From Haematobia irritans (lineage: Eukaryota > Arthropoda > Insecta > Diptera > Muscidae), in NCBI RefSeq assembly GCF_050003625.1, contig NC_134398.1, positions 63,000,891-63,064,890 of the forward strand: a DNA stretch of 64,000 nt, in the 5' to 3' direction. Shown here piece after piece: positions 22,885 through 33,877 of the stretch. The notes beneath the pieces were generated by a model. That model was given only the letters and a program-made list of their open reading frames with translations. It ran no database searches and was not told where the DNA came from. A program made the position numbers and the translations under genes. Each line of letters opens with the position of its first letter. The stretch's first letter is position 1.

Positions 22885-23110
22885 CACGTCCGCGGGGATT
22901 TGAACATGTGCCAGTCGACTTTTTCGCTTCCATGGAAGTTCTATTGAGAAGATTTTGCAAATTACGCAAAAATTTTCAATTTTCTTATATGACAAAATTT
23001 ATATTTATACAAAAATAACAAAACAAACGCGATATTTAACATAAACAAATAATGTTTTACAAAAAATGTTTAATAAAAAATTGCCCGCTGATGAGATTTA
23101 AACCTGAGAT
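22885..23110 (-). repeat. tRNA-like (B-box-bearing) repeat fragments
   Basis: On the minus strand GTTCAAATCCCCGCGG (about 22890-22905) and GGTTTAAATCTCATCAGCGG (about 23085-23105) resemble tRNA B boxes. No cloverleaf can be drawn, so these are taken as SINE-type relics rather than tRNA genes. Confidence 0.4.
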
Positions 23111-23116
23111 CTTAAT

Positions 23117-23500
23117 TATACCCTAAACCACATACTAGTCAGGGTATAATAACTTTGATCTGCCTCACCGATCGACTCATCTAGCCCTTGGTGTCAGTCA
23201 TCGACATCCATTCAGATTAAGCTATAGCTCCCATATATATGTATCGCCCAATTTTCACAACTTTGGCCACAAAACCCTTATTTATCACCCGATCATACTC
23301 AAAGTTGGTTTAATCTAATCTTTTATAGTACTGAATATATGTGCAAAATATCATCCAAATCAGTTCAGATGTAGACATAGCTCCCATATATATGTAAAAA
23401 TTTGAACCTTATAACCTTATTTTTGACCAGAGTGGCCTCATTTATTAACCGATCTTACTCAAATTCAGCACAAGGTAATCTTCCTAAAAAGTCATTTGCA
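23117..23500 (-). repeat. HINE fragment, subfamily of 51731
   Basis: Begins ATACCCTAAACCACATACTA and shares CCCATATATATGTATCGCCC and TTATTAACCGATCTTACTCA with the full copy at 51731-53242, in reverse orientation. Truncated at its 5' side. Confidence 0.7.
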
Positions 23501-23529
23501 GACGAAAAAGTGCCATCTACGGTGTGCAG

Positions 23530-23780
23530 ACAAACAACAGCGCTGTGAATTCATATAAGACGTCTATACCTTCCTTGGTCTATGGTGAAAAATCGCTTTT
23601 CTTCGTCTCTCAACACATTTTCCTTCATTGTGATTCATTCCCAATAGTTTCAATTGATGGGAAATAGCTAAGCGCTTAATATCAAAAGTTCCTCTTGCGT
23701 TTGACACGAGCCCTTCTTCAAACTTTTTCGACAGTCCTGGACGTTCTTTGTCACCAATTCAAAAACGCTCCGACAAATGA
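23530..23780 (-). pseudogene. Possible mariner transposase N-terminal remnant
   Basis: Minus-strand reading gives short blocks in shifting frames: DKERPGLSKKFE, then RLAISHQLKLLGMN, then ERRRKAIFHH. This order resembles the linker and second helix-turn-helix of mauritiana-type mariners (DKEHPGxPKKFE ... ISKRLxAMGM). Frameshifts and stops break it. The assignment rests on three short motifs. Confidence 0.35.
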
Positions 23781-23919
23781 TTTACTTACTATGGAATGAG
23801 GATACAACATGAATATAGTTCCAGTATTGCCTGATGTGTATATCCCGAACTACGCCAACTGTTATCAATCCCGTCATTCCCAATAAATTTAAAACTGAAT
23901 ATATTGGGTGAATTGGGTG

Positions 23920-25689
23920 AATATATCGTGAGCGCAATTCTCCGCTTCTTTGGCTCAGAATCAATGACAAATTCATTAGTGGAAAAACAAAACTGTGGAA
24001 CCGGGTAAGCTTTATTTTTCAGTGTACTAAGATCATGAAATTATCATGAAATAGGATGTAGTTTAATGTAAAATATAGCAATTAGTTCCACTGTACCTTG
24101 TCCTTTAACTCCACCTGCTGAGATGGTCTTAACTTTTGGCACTCCATTCGACTTTTTATGATAATGACACTTACTCCTACTTCTCTTTGCTGGACAACTC
24201 GGGCAAGATTAACCAGAAGAATGGACCAATCTAAAAACCGCCAACTTGTGAGTATCTGTTCTGCTGTTGGTTCTTTATGTCATTTATGGGATTTTAATGT
24301 TCTGGAAAAATTAACGTAAATGAAATGTCTGTTGTTTTTATGGTCTAAGTTATCGCATATCCGTTTATTTGCTTGCCTGGCTTTAATAATAAACAGATCC
24401 CATGTGACATAAGTAGATAGACATTAACTACTGCAAAAAAAATTTGAATGGCCAACGATTTAACAGCTGCTACGATGACATTTTAAAATGTCGTTCTAAA
24501 CTCTAAATGAAAATATATTTTTTTTTTATTTTAAAGATAATGCTATATCCGCTATGCGTTTAATTATAATACATAGGAAATATTTCATATTAACATATTT
24601 GGAATAGAGATTGGCGGACGAAGAAGAAACATATGCTTTTCATATATTTCGGTGTAAAAATCATATGTTTCGAACTCCAGTATCAAATTATATTTAAGTA
24701 TAATGTTCATGAACTGGTATAGCATTTTTGGGACATATATAATAATATGTTAGAATATATTATGTTTGAGACATTATATTTTCTTAAATATAAAGTCTCG
24801 GGATGCAAACATATATTAATTAGGAAATTTCATTATGGGGTCTAAGACCTCCTCCATGGTGGAGGGTATAAAAATAAATCAGAAGATTTGGCTGGGGTAT
24901 CATACAATCCTCTTTTTTTGCAAATATCCCGCAAACTTCTCCCATATGAATGATATAACCAAATTATAATTTCATTTTAAAGGTAAGAGATCTCTTGGAA
25001 TTTAAAAGTAATATTTGACGAACTTAAAATAAAGTTGAATAATATTTATAATTTCGTGCATACTTTTGTAACGAACTCGAAATAAGGTGATCCAAATGTA
25101 ATCTACTTCAATTAAGACTAAACCTAAAAGGTTGATTCATATTTCCAAGATCTGGTTTGATCAAAAACCTATTATGACTAATAAACTATATATAATTATT
25201 TTTTTTTATGAATAATACCATGATATGATAATAAAACAGGCAAACAAATTTTGCACGTGCGTAGCATTTAGTATAGATTAAATGATTTAAGTTTAAACTA
25301 TGACTTAGCGATATGCATATCTTTGTGAAGGTCAATAAGTCGTACGCAATGTGTTTTGTTTGTTTGGTGTTATGTAGAAATATGATGACCCATGTGAAAT
25401 TTAACTTGGATAGTTTTATGATGAATAGTTGTGAAAATCATGTTGATTTAACGGACTTATAATATTTTTTAAATCCCATTCACTTACATCCCGAAAAAAA
25501 AAATAATATTTCATATCTGATCGACATTTTTAATGTCTGTTATACCATTGCGATTACAACAAGAAAATTAGGATGTTTATAGAATAGAAGATATCTACAG
25601 TTACTTTATTTTAACTGAGAGCTAATGATTACTATTGATTGCTACCTGATTGTATGTCTAACTCCAAACGGCACTGCAGATAAAGTTCA
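23920..25689. other. A+T-rich DNA with MITE scraps, no gene seen
   Basis: About 23930-24027 holds the end of the CACTG...CAGTG MITE family (CTTCTTTGGCTCAGAATCAA and TTTTTCAGTG followed by TA). About 24590-24790 holds a CATATG-rich repeat related to 29385-29660. The hairpin CCTCCATGGTGGAGG with GGTATAAAAA at 24848-24873 is an orphan HINE 3' tip. Confidence 0.55.
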
Positions 25690-25789
25690 AAGACTACAAC
25701 CTCAATAAAAAATTCTTCTCTAACATATGTTCCAAACATATTTTGCAGGAAGCAAATATTGGATATTGGCGAAATATTATTATGTTTGT
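25690..25789 (+). repeat. Composite repeat copy Q, left part
   Basis: AACATATGTTCCAAACATAT and TTTTGCAGGAAGCA match 62820-62860. The copy continues at 28176 after two transposons inserted 12 bp apart. Confidence 0.8.
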
Positions 25790-25793
25790 TTAA

Positions 25794-27284
25794 CTCTTTC
25801 CGGTCCGGTGGTATGAATACTATACCACTCATCTAATTAATTTTCCTACATTCTGTGTGCAATTGTTTATTCTAAATATCACTTTTATATGTAGATTTAA
25901 GCTTATATTTCAAGAAAAAAAATATACCAAATGTTCGAAAGATCTAGATATATATATTCTGAACTAAACTTGAGTACCATCTGTCAAGTGTTGACAGTAT
26001 TTTCCATTATTTAGCAAATTTCTGCTAAACACGTACGTTAGACTTTATACTTGTATATTTTTGATCAATAAGATAGTAAATAACGTGCTTGAAAATAGTA
26101 ACATAAAAAATAAATAAAAAATTTTGAAGTAGTGTGGCTTAAAGTTGATGGTATAAAAATAATACCACTGCGCATTATATCCATGGCTAAAAACAATAAA
26201 CTCAAAGACAGTGATATTTCCTATATATTGGAAACAATCGAGGATGAAGTTGTTGTGGAAGAGATTCTATCAGACGCAGAGTCAATTGTCGATGATGTTG
26301 AGGACCTCGATGATCAGAACCAAATCCATGAACTTTTTGATAACATCCTTGCAGTCGACAATGAAGATAAACACTTTGATGAAGGTGAAAACTAGGAATG
26401 TAGTGGAGTTTTAAATTCGAGTGAACAATTTGATACCGACGACGATATGCCCATATCTAATTTATTTAGCAGCCTCGTAGAAGTCACCCCACCAAATTGG
26501 AGTAAGCAAATTTCAATAGAGATACCAATTGCATTTACTGGCATGAAACGAGGACCTACAGAAGTTGTGGAAAACGAGGCATCCTATGATAATTTTAATA
26601 TTTTTAGTAAAAGTATAACAAAAGAAATTATGGAACATACGAGTATTGTATTTCAAATGAACCTGTATGCTCAACAATCTGGCAAACGCTACACTGCAAC
26701 AAATGCCTTACAAATACAAGCTTTTATAGGAATTAAGTTTCTAATGGGAATAAAACCCCAGGCCAGTTACAAAGACTATAGGTCATCTCGTCCGGAATTA
26801 AATGACGGCTATATATCGAAAATAATACCTATAAGAAGATTTGATTTGATTATCTAATATACATTTGTATGGTTCTACCTTAATACCTAAAAAAGGATCA
26901 CCTAAGTTCAACAAGCTGTATAAAGTTCAACCGTTTCTGGATACGTTGCTAGAGAGATTTAAATTGTGTTTTAACCTGGGTGAATATCTAGCGGTAGATG
27001 AATCCATGAATAGATTCAAAGGTACTTTCCTATTTATGGATTTATTTTGTTTAGAGTTTACTCCACTTTGTTAAAGTAAAACGAAATCGTGTTTTAATGA
27101 ATTTCATAAATAAAGCTATCACATAAGCGCGGTGGTATAAAAAGCATACCACATCCTTGCGCGAAATCCTGAAAGGAAATATTTTTTTGGTAATTTTTTT
27201 TTTTCAATAAATTACTTCTGTAAATAAAAGCAAATAAAAATTTTCTTTAATTTTTGCCGATTTTATATAGTGCGCCGGAAAGAG
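25794..27284 (+). mobile_element. piggyBac-like element
   Basis: TTAA tetranucleotides at 25790-25793 and 27285-27288 flank inverted ends CTCTTTCCGG and CCGGAAAGAG, the piggyBac-type target duplication. Near each end lies a small palindrome, GTGGTAT...ATACCAC, at 25808-25828 and 27132-27152. A third of the same form lies at 26148-26168, just upstream of the coding start. The element is shorter than typical autonomous piggyBac elements because much of the transposase gene is missing. Confidence 0.88.
26183..27074 (+). pseudogene. piggyBac-like transposase, broken
   Basis: The reading frame starts at ATG 26183 (MAKNNKLKDSDISY). It has the acidic N-terminus usual for the family (DDVEDLDDQNQ) and a TAG at 26393-26395. 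It then continues in the same frame through PISNLFSSLVEVTPPNW, FKxI-type core sequence and GIKFLMGIKPQASYKDY, to a TAA at 26855. After a frameshift it resumes as PKFNKLYKVQPFLDTLLERF and YLAVDESMNRFKG, where VDES holds the first catalytic Asp. The other catalytic residues and the Cys-rich end are not found. It needs at least one nonsense and one frameshift change plus a deletion to explain it; not functional. Confidence 0.85.
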
Positions 27285-27296
27285 TTAATGTGAATA

Positions 27297-28173
27297 AAGG
27301 GTGGTTAAAATTTCAAGGGCCGATGTTGATTTTGAATAATACACAAACTATTAGGAAATTATTGTAATTTTATTTTATTATGATATATTGGTATTACTCA
27401 ATTATGTATGGAACAAAATATCGGCCAAATGGGCGCCGCGACCTCGGTGGCACACCTTCATCCGATGGTCCAAATTTTCGATGACGCCGAGGCATAATGG
27501 AGGTTCTATGCCGTTAATGTGCTGAATTATCTCATCCTTTAGCTCTTGAATTGTTGCTGGCTTATCGACGTACACCTTTTCTTTCAAATAACCCCAAAGA
27601 AAAAAGTCCAATAACATGATCTTGGCGGCCAATTGACATCGCCATTACGTGAGATAATACGGCCATTGAATTTGTTGCGCAAAAGAGCCATTGTTTCGTT
27701 AGCTGTGTGGCAAGTGGCTGAAACCACATATCGTCCGCATCCATATCTTCCAATTCGGGCCATAAAAAGTTCGTTATCATCTCACGATAGCGAACACCAT
27801 TCACAGTAACTGCCTGACCGGCCTCATTTTGGAAAAAATACGGCCCGATGATGCCGCCAGCCCATAAACCGCACCAAACAGTCACTCTTTGTGGGTGCAT
27901 TGGTTTTTCGATAATCACTCTTGGATTCTCATTCGCCCAAATGCGGCAATTCTGTTTATTGACGAATCTACTGAGGTGAAAATGTGCCTCATCACTGAAG
28001 ATGATTTTCTTCGAAAATTGATCATCCACTGTTGCCATTTCTTGGAACCATTTAACACGTTGTTGGATTGTGCATCTCTCCATGGTTCAAATTGTGTAAG
28101 TCTGAATTAGAGAAATGTCAAATAAAATTCAAATTTGACATAAAACATCGGCCCTTACAATTTAACCACCCTT
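27297..28173 (-). mobile_element. DD41D-related mariner-like element, second family
   Basis: TA at 27295-27296 and 28174-28175 flank inverted ends AAGGGTGGTTAAA that extend to about 30 bp (AAGGGCCGATGTT shared inward). It differs from the 520/30344/59542 family in its ends but has the same layout: terminal repeats, the first few transposase codons, a large internal deletion, then the catalytic half. It lies 8 bp beyond the piggyBac right TTAA, inside the same composite repeat. Confidence 0.9.
27402..28083 (-). pseudogene. Mariner-like transposase, deleted and frameshifted
   Basis: From ATG at 28083 the frame reads MERCTIQQRVKWF and is then fused to DDQFSKKIIFSDEAHF. That keeps the native N-terminal ten or so residues but loses the DNA-binding region. 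FVNKQNCRIW, WCGLWAGGIIGPYFF and DDMWFQ follow. A small deletion after DMWFQ removes the second catalytic Asp and shifts the frame. A second deletion lies just before LDFFLWG, where the third Asp survives in another frame (27402-27632), followed by KEKVYVDKPATIQELK and a C-terminal ADILFH. Inactive. Confidence 0.88.
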
Positions 28174-28175
28174 TA

Positions 28176-28870
28176 TTATATGTTTGGAAGCATTTTGAGC
28201 CCAAAAATATTATATGCTTGGAATAATTTTCTCAAAAAAAAATATATATATTTCTGCCTAATTGCATATTCTCTCACATCTTTCTCACTTCCACGACATT
28301 TTTAATTCTTAGGGCATTTTTCTGTAATACAAACAATGCTGAAGAAATTATTCAATTTTATAAATTTGTTAAATTTTACCTTTCGCCGGAGAATCAAACC
28401 GAGGACCATAGTCGCCAATAGACAATTATCGTTATAAGTTACATTTATATAGCAGCGCCCACGAGCCGATGCAAACAAAACATTATTCAAAAGAAACATA
28501 CATTTGATGGCCACGTGTAGCAATGGTTAGCATGTCCGCCTTGCATGCAAAAGGTCTTGGGTTCAATCTCTTCTCCGACAGAACACTATTTTTTTTTTTT
28601 AATTTATATATTTATATTTATATATTACTATATTAAATCTTTACAATGAAACTTCGAAATGTGTGTTATTAAAGATTTACGGTCAGAAAAGAACAGTGCT
28701 TGATATAAACGAAATGTATTTAACTTTTGGATAAAATATTAGTTTTTTATTGCAAAAATAACAATTTTGTAACAAAAAATGTTTTTGGTATAAAAGTTGG
28801 AAATTTTCGAAGAAATTCAAAAACTCTAACAAAAGAAGAACGTGAAGTCGAGTATAAACATAAATAATGT
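28176..28870 (+). repeat. Composite repeat copy Q, right part
   Basis: Resumes TATATGTTTGGAAGCATTTT exactly where 25789 left off (compare 62907 onward). The first tRNA-like module (minus, about 28381-28415) has lost its A box. The second (plus, 28509-28580) retains AGCAATGGTTAGCATG and GGGTTCAATCTC. The A+T-rich tail matches 63370-63640. Confidence 0.8.
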
Positions 28871-29384
28871 TACAATATATACATAAATTTATTTAGGCAT
28901 TAACTATTTTTACTAGCATTTAACACCATTTCAAATGCATTTAAAATTGATCGTATTTAGAAATACAAATAAATATGAATATTTATTAACGAATAATTTT
29001 GTACTTAATTTCATTTTTACCTTTAGGGCCGGTATTAAGTTGGCATTATCGCTCTAAAATAGCCATATTTTCTTTTCTTTAATAATTCAATTTAAAGAAT
29101 GTAAACCTTTCCAATTGTTGCTTTGGATCATTCCCCACCTAGTTATAATACAATTTGCCAAAAAGTTATATTATTCTGCTGTTAGAGATTCGAGTTTTGC
29201 CGCTAAAATAACAAATAATTTTAGCGGCAAAACTCGAACTTAACGGCTGCTTTTATTTTTGAAAGTGTCGGTCAACTCCTCTTGGACTACTTATTAATAA
29301 AGAGGAACTATAGATATAGTTTCACTGTTTTTTTTTTTTTTTTTTTCAATTTCCTTTCTTCCTTAATATTTTTTTCTATATACT
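28871..29384. other. Non-coding DNA with a perfect hairpin
   Basis: Contains a 21-bp perfect inverted repeat, TTCGAGTTTTGCCGCTAAAAT at 29189-29209 against 29218-29238, with an 8-nt loop, and a T-run at 29328-29347. The stretch 29240-29320 (GTCAACTCCTCTTGGACTAC) recurs inverted at 38040-38095. No gene seen. Confidence 0.7.
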
Positions 29385-29660
29385 CTCACCTTTTCGCTCC
29401 CTGAATAAAATATCACAACATACATATGTTTATTCAAAATTTGTAATATATGTTATGTTTACATTCACACATATTATTTTTATGAAACATTCTTGTCCAT
29501 AACATATTCTAACATATTAACATATGTGTCCCAAACATTTAATGCAAGTTTTGGAACATTACATTTTTGCACTTTAATATATTGTGTTTAAAAAATTGTG
29601 CCTGAAACACATTTTGTTTATATCGGAACATATGAAAAACATATTTTTCTAACAGTGTAA
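29385..29660 (-). mobile_element. CATATG-rich MITE
   Basis: ATATGTTATGTTTACATTCA, AACATATTCTAACATATTAA and the end ATATTTTTCTAACAGTG recur inverted at 37250-37460 and partially at 24590-24790 and 47030-47215. Non-coding; ends are incompletely defined. Confidence 0.6.
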
Positions 29661-30341
29661 GATAAGCTCTGAAATACTAAGAAATTTCACCAACACTACT
29701 AAGAGGGGATAGACCACTGTTGGAAAATTTGTTGGTATATTCGCTCTAAGCTGAGAATAAACTCTTTGAACGGGACATGATAAACATTGCACTCCGAAAG
29801 CGATAAAAAAATCAAGTTCTCCAGTTTCAAATACGAAAATAAATAAACGAAGTTTAAATACCTCTATAAATAATTACACCCGGAGAAAGAATATGATCAC
29901 TCCAAACATGTTTTATGTGCAAAATATTATTTTTGGACTGTCAACATGGAACCTTTTTGTCGCAACCATGTTATTTTATCGAAAATTATATAGCTGATTT
30001 CGGAAACCATGTATACCCAGCAAATCTCCTATTACCAGGTATGAGTACAAGTATGCCTGCGCCAAATTATGTTACAACTTCTTTGCACATATATCAACAG
30101 TAATACTTTTACATGGGCATGACATTAGAGGAGAGTGCTTCGGTGCAAGTATACCAGCAGTCGAAAAATAAGTACTTCGTCGCAAGCTTACCAGCTCTTC
30201 AAAAATAATAACTTTACCATAAATATACTCAAAAAGAGCGAGCGTGGTGCTGCTCTCATATCTATTTATAGATTTTATTCTCTCTTATAAGTTAGTTTCG
30301 TATTATCGGTCCTTTTCTCCCTCTTTCTCTCCCTCTGTTTA
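29661..30341. other. Repeat scraps, no gene seen
   Basis: About 29665-29760 resembles part of a muscid SINE-type repeat (CTAAGAGGGGATAGACCACT). About 29885-30000 is a partial relative of the foldback MITE at 16190 (TGATCACTCCAAACATGTTT, TTTTTGGACTGTCAACATGG). Confidence 0.5.
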
Positions 30342-30343
30342 TA

Positions 30344-31276
30344 AAGGGTGATTCTTTTGAGGTTAGGATTTTCATGCATTAGTATTTGACAGATCACGTG
30401 GGATTTCAGACATGGTGTCAAAGAGAAAGATGCTCAGTATGCTTTGACATTTCATCATGAATAGACTTACTAACGAGCAACGCTTGCAAATCATTGAATT
30501 TTATTACCAAAATCAGTGGCAGAAAATCCGCTTTTTTATCGACAAATTTTGTTCAGCGATGAGGCTCATTTCTGGTTGAATGGCTACGTAAATAAGCAAA
30601 ATTGCCGCATTTGGAGTGAAGAGCAACCAGAAGCCGTTCAAGAACTGCCCATGCATCCCGAAAAATGCACTGTTTGGTGTGGTTTGTACGCTGGTGGAAT
30701 CATTGGACCGTATTTTTTCAAAGATGCTGTTGGACGCAACGTTACGGTGAATGGCGATCGCTATCGTTCGATGCTAACAAACTTTTTGTTGCCAAAAATG
30801 GAAGAACTGAACTTGGTTGACATGTGGTTTCAACAAGATGCCGCTACATGCCACACAGCTCGCGATTCTATGGCCATTTTGAGGGAAAACTTCGGAGAAC
30901 AATTCATCTCAAGAAATGGACCGGTAAGTTGGCCACCAAGATCATGCGATTTGACGCCTTTAGACTATTTTTTGTGGGGCTACGTCAAGTCTAAAGTCTA
31001 CAGAAATAAGCCAGCAACTATTCCAGCTTTGGAAGACAACATTTCCGAAGAAATTCGGGCTATTCCGGCCGAAATGCTCGAAAAAGTTGCCCAAAATTGG
31101 ACTTTCCGAATGGACCACCTAAGACGCAGCCGCGGTCAACATTTAAATGAAATTATCTTCAAAAAGTAAATGTCATGGACCAATCTAACGTTTCAAATAA
31201 AGAACCGATGAGATTTTGCAAATTTCATGTGTTTTTTTTTTAAAAAAAGTTATCAAGCTCTTAACAAATCACCCTA
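30344..31276 (+). mobile_element. DD41D mariner-like element, copy 2 (internally deleted)
   Basis: AAGGGTGATT at the left and AATCACCCT at the right, with TA duplications at 30342-30343 and about 31277-31278. The first 21 or so native codons (from ATG near 30459, MNRLTNEQRLQII) are intact. A deletion then joins CAGTGGCAG to the catalytic region out of frame. The same junction is present in the copy at 59542, so the two descend from one deleted parent that was itself mobilised. Confidence 0.93.
30516..31169 (+). pseudogene. Transposase catalytic-domain fragment, DD41D, copy 2
   Basis: 217 open codons with FSDEAHF, CGLYAGGIIGPYFF, WFQQDAATCHTA and CDLTPLDYFLWG. All three catalytic Asp are present, with DAA in place of the DGA of the other copies. 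The open frame begins at a GTG created by the deletion junction rather than a native start, and it is out of frame with the ATG upstream. It ends with the RSRGQHLNEIIFKK C-terminus usual for this family. Confidence 0.9.
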
Positions 31277-31299
31277 TATTTATGGTACAAATTTGTACA

Positions 31300-31750
31300 T
31301 TGAAAATCTCTGTGATGCCAGGAGGAATCGAACTCAGACCTGTTGTTTTGTAATCCAACACACTATACCCTACTCCAAAGATAATAAAAGAGGAAGATGG
31401 GAGATTGGCTACTGAGCACATCAAACAATTTACCACATTAGTTTAATACTCTAACCAAACGCGTATACGACAGGTATTGACATAGCATTAAAATGCACAT
31501 AAAAAGAAACTAAGAGCACGAAATAAATTTCCATAAAGGGGAAAATGTATTTTGTTTTTGTTGTTGCCTAAAATTTATCATTGTTTCATTAAGAAAATTA
31601 AATTTTTCATTTAAAAAATAAAAACTAAAAACAACTAAAAGGTTACAAACATGTATTAAACTAATCTGGTAAATGCAACATTTGGTATGACGCAAGCCAA
31701 TCTCCCATCTTCCTCTTTTATTATCTTTGCCCTACTCCACGGCATGAATT
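31300..31750 (-). repeat. tRNA-like repeat interrupted by a hAT-like MITE
   Basis: On the minus strand GAGTTCGATTCCTCC (B-box-like, near 31325) and GTGGAGTAGGG (A-box-like, near 31740) belong to one tRNA-like module. It is cut in two by the MITE at 31376-31729. Part of the module (CCCTACTC) forms the target duplication. Confidence 0.65.
31376..31729. mobile_element. hAT-like MITE, 354 bp, copy 2
   Basis: Inverted ends CAAAGATAATAAAAGAGGAA on both sides extend about 40 bp, and there is a perfect 8-bp target duplication CCCTACTC at 31368-31375 and 31730-31737. Inverse orientation to the copy at 22470-22824; they share the TACATGTTTGTAA-type and GTTGTTGCCTAAAATTTA blocks. Non-coding. Confidence 0.92.
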
Positions 31751-31931
31751 TATCCAATGTTGTAATTTAGCAATATAAATGATGTATTGTTCAACTTAAG
31801 AAAACAAGGGTATATTTTATTGGCATTATCACTTAATATGCTCCATTTTTCAATTTGCAATATGGCATTACTTTTCGCTACTATTAACGGCGCTCACAAA
31901 CGCTGTAGTTAGTGGTTATTCTATTCAAAAA

Positions 31932-33877
31932 CAAGTATATAAAGCAGTAAGTTCGGCCGGGCCGAACCTTAAATACCCACCACCATGAATCAAATATTAT
32001 AGTTTCCTGTGAAAATTTCAGGGGGATTTGTGACAAGCAGATCAGTTCAACCAGTACACTTCCCGAAGATAAATTCAAAGATTTTACCTATGAAGACTAG
32101 ATCAGATTGTGGATTTATAAGAACCATATTTGTTTGATTTTTAGAGGAATCATAAACATCGTGTGCAAATGAAATGAAAATGAAATAACGCCTTGATTTA
32201 AAATCTAACATCTGTAGATTACCAGATGTAAAATCTGGAAACTATAATTCAGTTTTAAGCAATTTTCATTATCAGTACACATGGACCGATATTCACCATT
32301 TTCGGCACACCTCTTTATGTTCCTAAAATACTTCTAGATTAAAAATTTCATGCAAATTTGATAAAAACTATGGTTTCTAAAAGCCCAAGAAGTAAAATCG
32401 GGAGATCGGTCTATTTGGGATATAAACCAAAACATGGACCAATACACGCCATTTTCGGCTCTCATATTTAAGGTCCTAAAATACCTGTAGATTTCTCATT
32501 TCAGGCAAATTGGATAAAAACTACAGATTCCAGAAACCTAAAAAATAAAATCATTTCTTGCACACCTATTTGTATTCCTAAAAACCTCCAGATTTTCGAT
32601 TTCAGGCAAAGTGGACAACAATTACGGTTTCTAGAAGCCCAAAAAGTAATATCGGGAGATCGGTCTATCTGATAGCTATATCAAAACATGGACCTATACT
32701 CACCATTTTCGGCATACCTTTTTATAGTCCTAAAATACTTCTAGATTTCCAATTTGAGGCAAGTTCGATAAAAGCTACGGTTTCTATAACCCAAGGAATA
32801 AAATCTGAAGATCGGTCTATATGGGGGCTATATAAAAACATGGTCCGATACTCATCATTTTCAGCACACCTCTTTATGGTTTTAAAATACCTCTAGATTT
32901 CTAATTTCAGGCAAATTGGATAAAAACTACAGATTTTAGACGGCCAAGAAGTAAAAACGGGAGATCGGTCTATATGGGGGCTATACCAACACATGGACCG
33001 ATACTCACCATTTTCGGCACACCTCTTTATTGTTCTAAAATACCTCTAGATTTCCAATTTCAAGCAAATTGGATAAAAACTACGGATTCTATAAGCCCAA
33101 GACCCCAAATCGGGAGATCGGTCTATATGGGGGATATACCAAAACCTGGACCGATACTCACCAATTTTAGCACACCTCTTTATGGTCCTAAAATACCTCT
33201 AGATTTCAAATTTCAACCAAATTGGATAATAACTACGGATTCTAGAAGCCCAAGAAATAAAATCGGGAAATCGGTCTATATGGGGGATATACCAAAACCT
33301 GGACCGATACTCACCAATTTTAGCACACCTCTTTGTGGTGCTAAAATACCTTTAGATTTCCAATTTCAGGCGAATTGGATAGAAACTGTCGATTCTAGAA
33401 GCCCTAGAAATATAATCGGGAGATCGGTCTATATGGGGGCTATACCAAAACATGGACCGATACTCACCATTTTTGGCACACCTCTTTGTGGTCATAAAAT
33501 ACCTCTAGATTTCCAATTTCAGGCAAATTGGATAGAAACTAAGGTTTTTATAAGCCCAAGACCCCAAATCGGGAGGTCGGTTTATATGGGGACTATATCA
33601 AAACTTGGACCGATATAGCCCATCTTCGAACTTGACCTGTCTGCAGACGAAAGACGAGTTTGTGCGAAATTTCAGCACGACTGCTTTATTATTGAAGACT
33701 GTAGCGTGATTACAACAGACAGACAGACAGACAGACGGACATGTCTATATCGTCTTAGAATTTCTCCCTGATCAAGAATATATATACTTTATATAGTCAG
33801 AAATCGATATTTCGATGCGTTACAAACGGAATGACAAACTTATTATACCCCCGTCACCATTCTATGGTGGTGGGTAT
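31932..33877 (+). mobile_element. HINE, full copy, subfamily 1
   Basis: From CAAGTATATAAAGCAG and the palindrome TTCGGCCGGGCCGAA to the terminal hairpin CACCATTCTATGGTGGTGGG and GTAT. It has internal units at an exact 153-bp period (CCGATA at 32845, 32998, 33151, 33304, 33457), then a CAGACAGACAGACAGACGGA microsatellite (about 33718-33740) and TTACAAACGGAATGACAAAC. A 214-codon sense-strand frame at 32974-33618 spans four units. No Rep or helicase sequence. 5' flank is an A-run. Confidence 0.85.

Noticed and set aside
32974..33618. 214-codon plus-strand open frame
   Set aside because: It spans four 153-bp HINE units and is open because the period is a multiple of three. There is no start context, promoter or known domain. 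It is kept as a finding about frame conservation, not as a gene.
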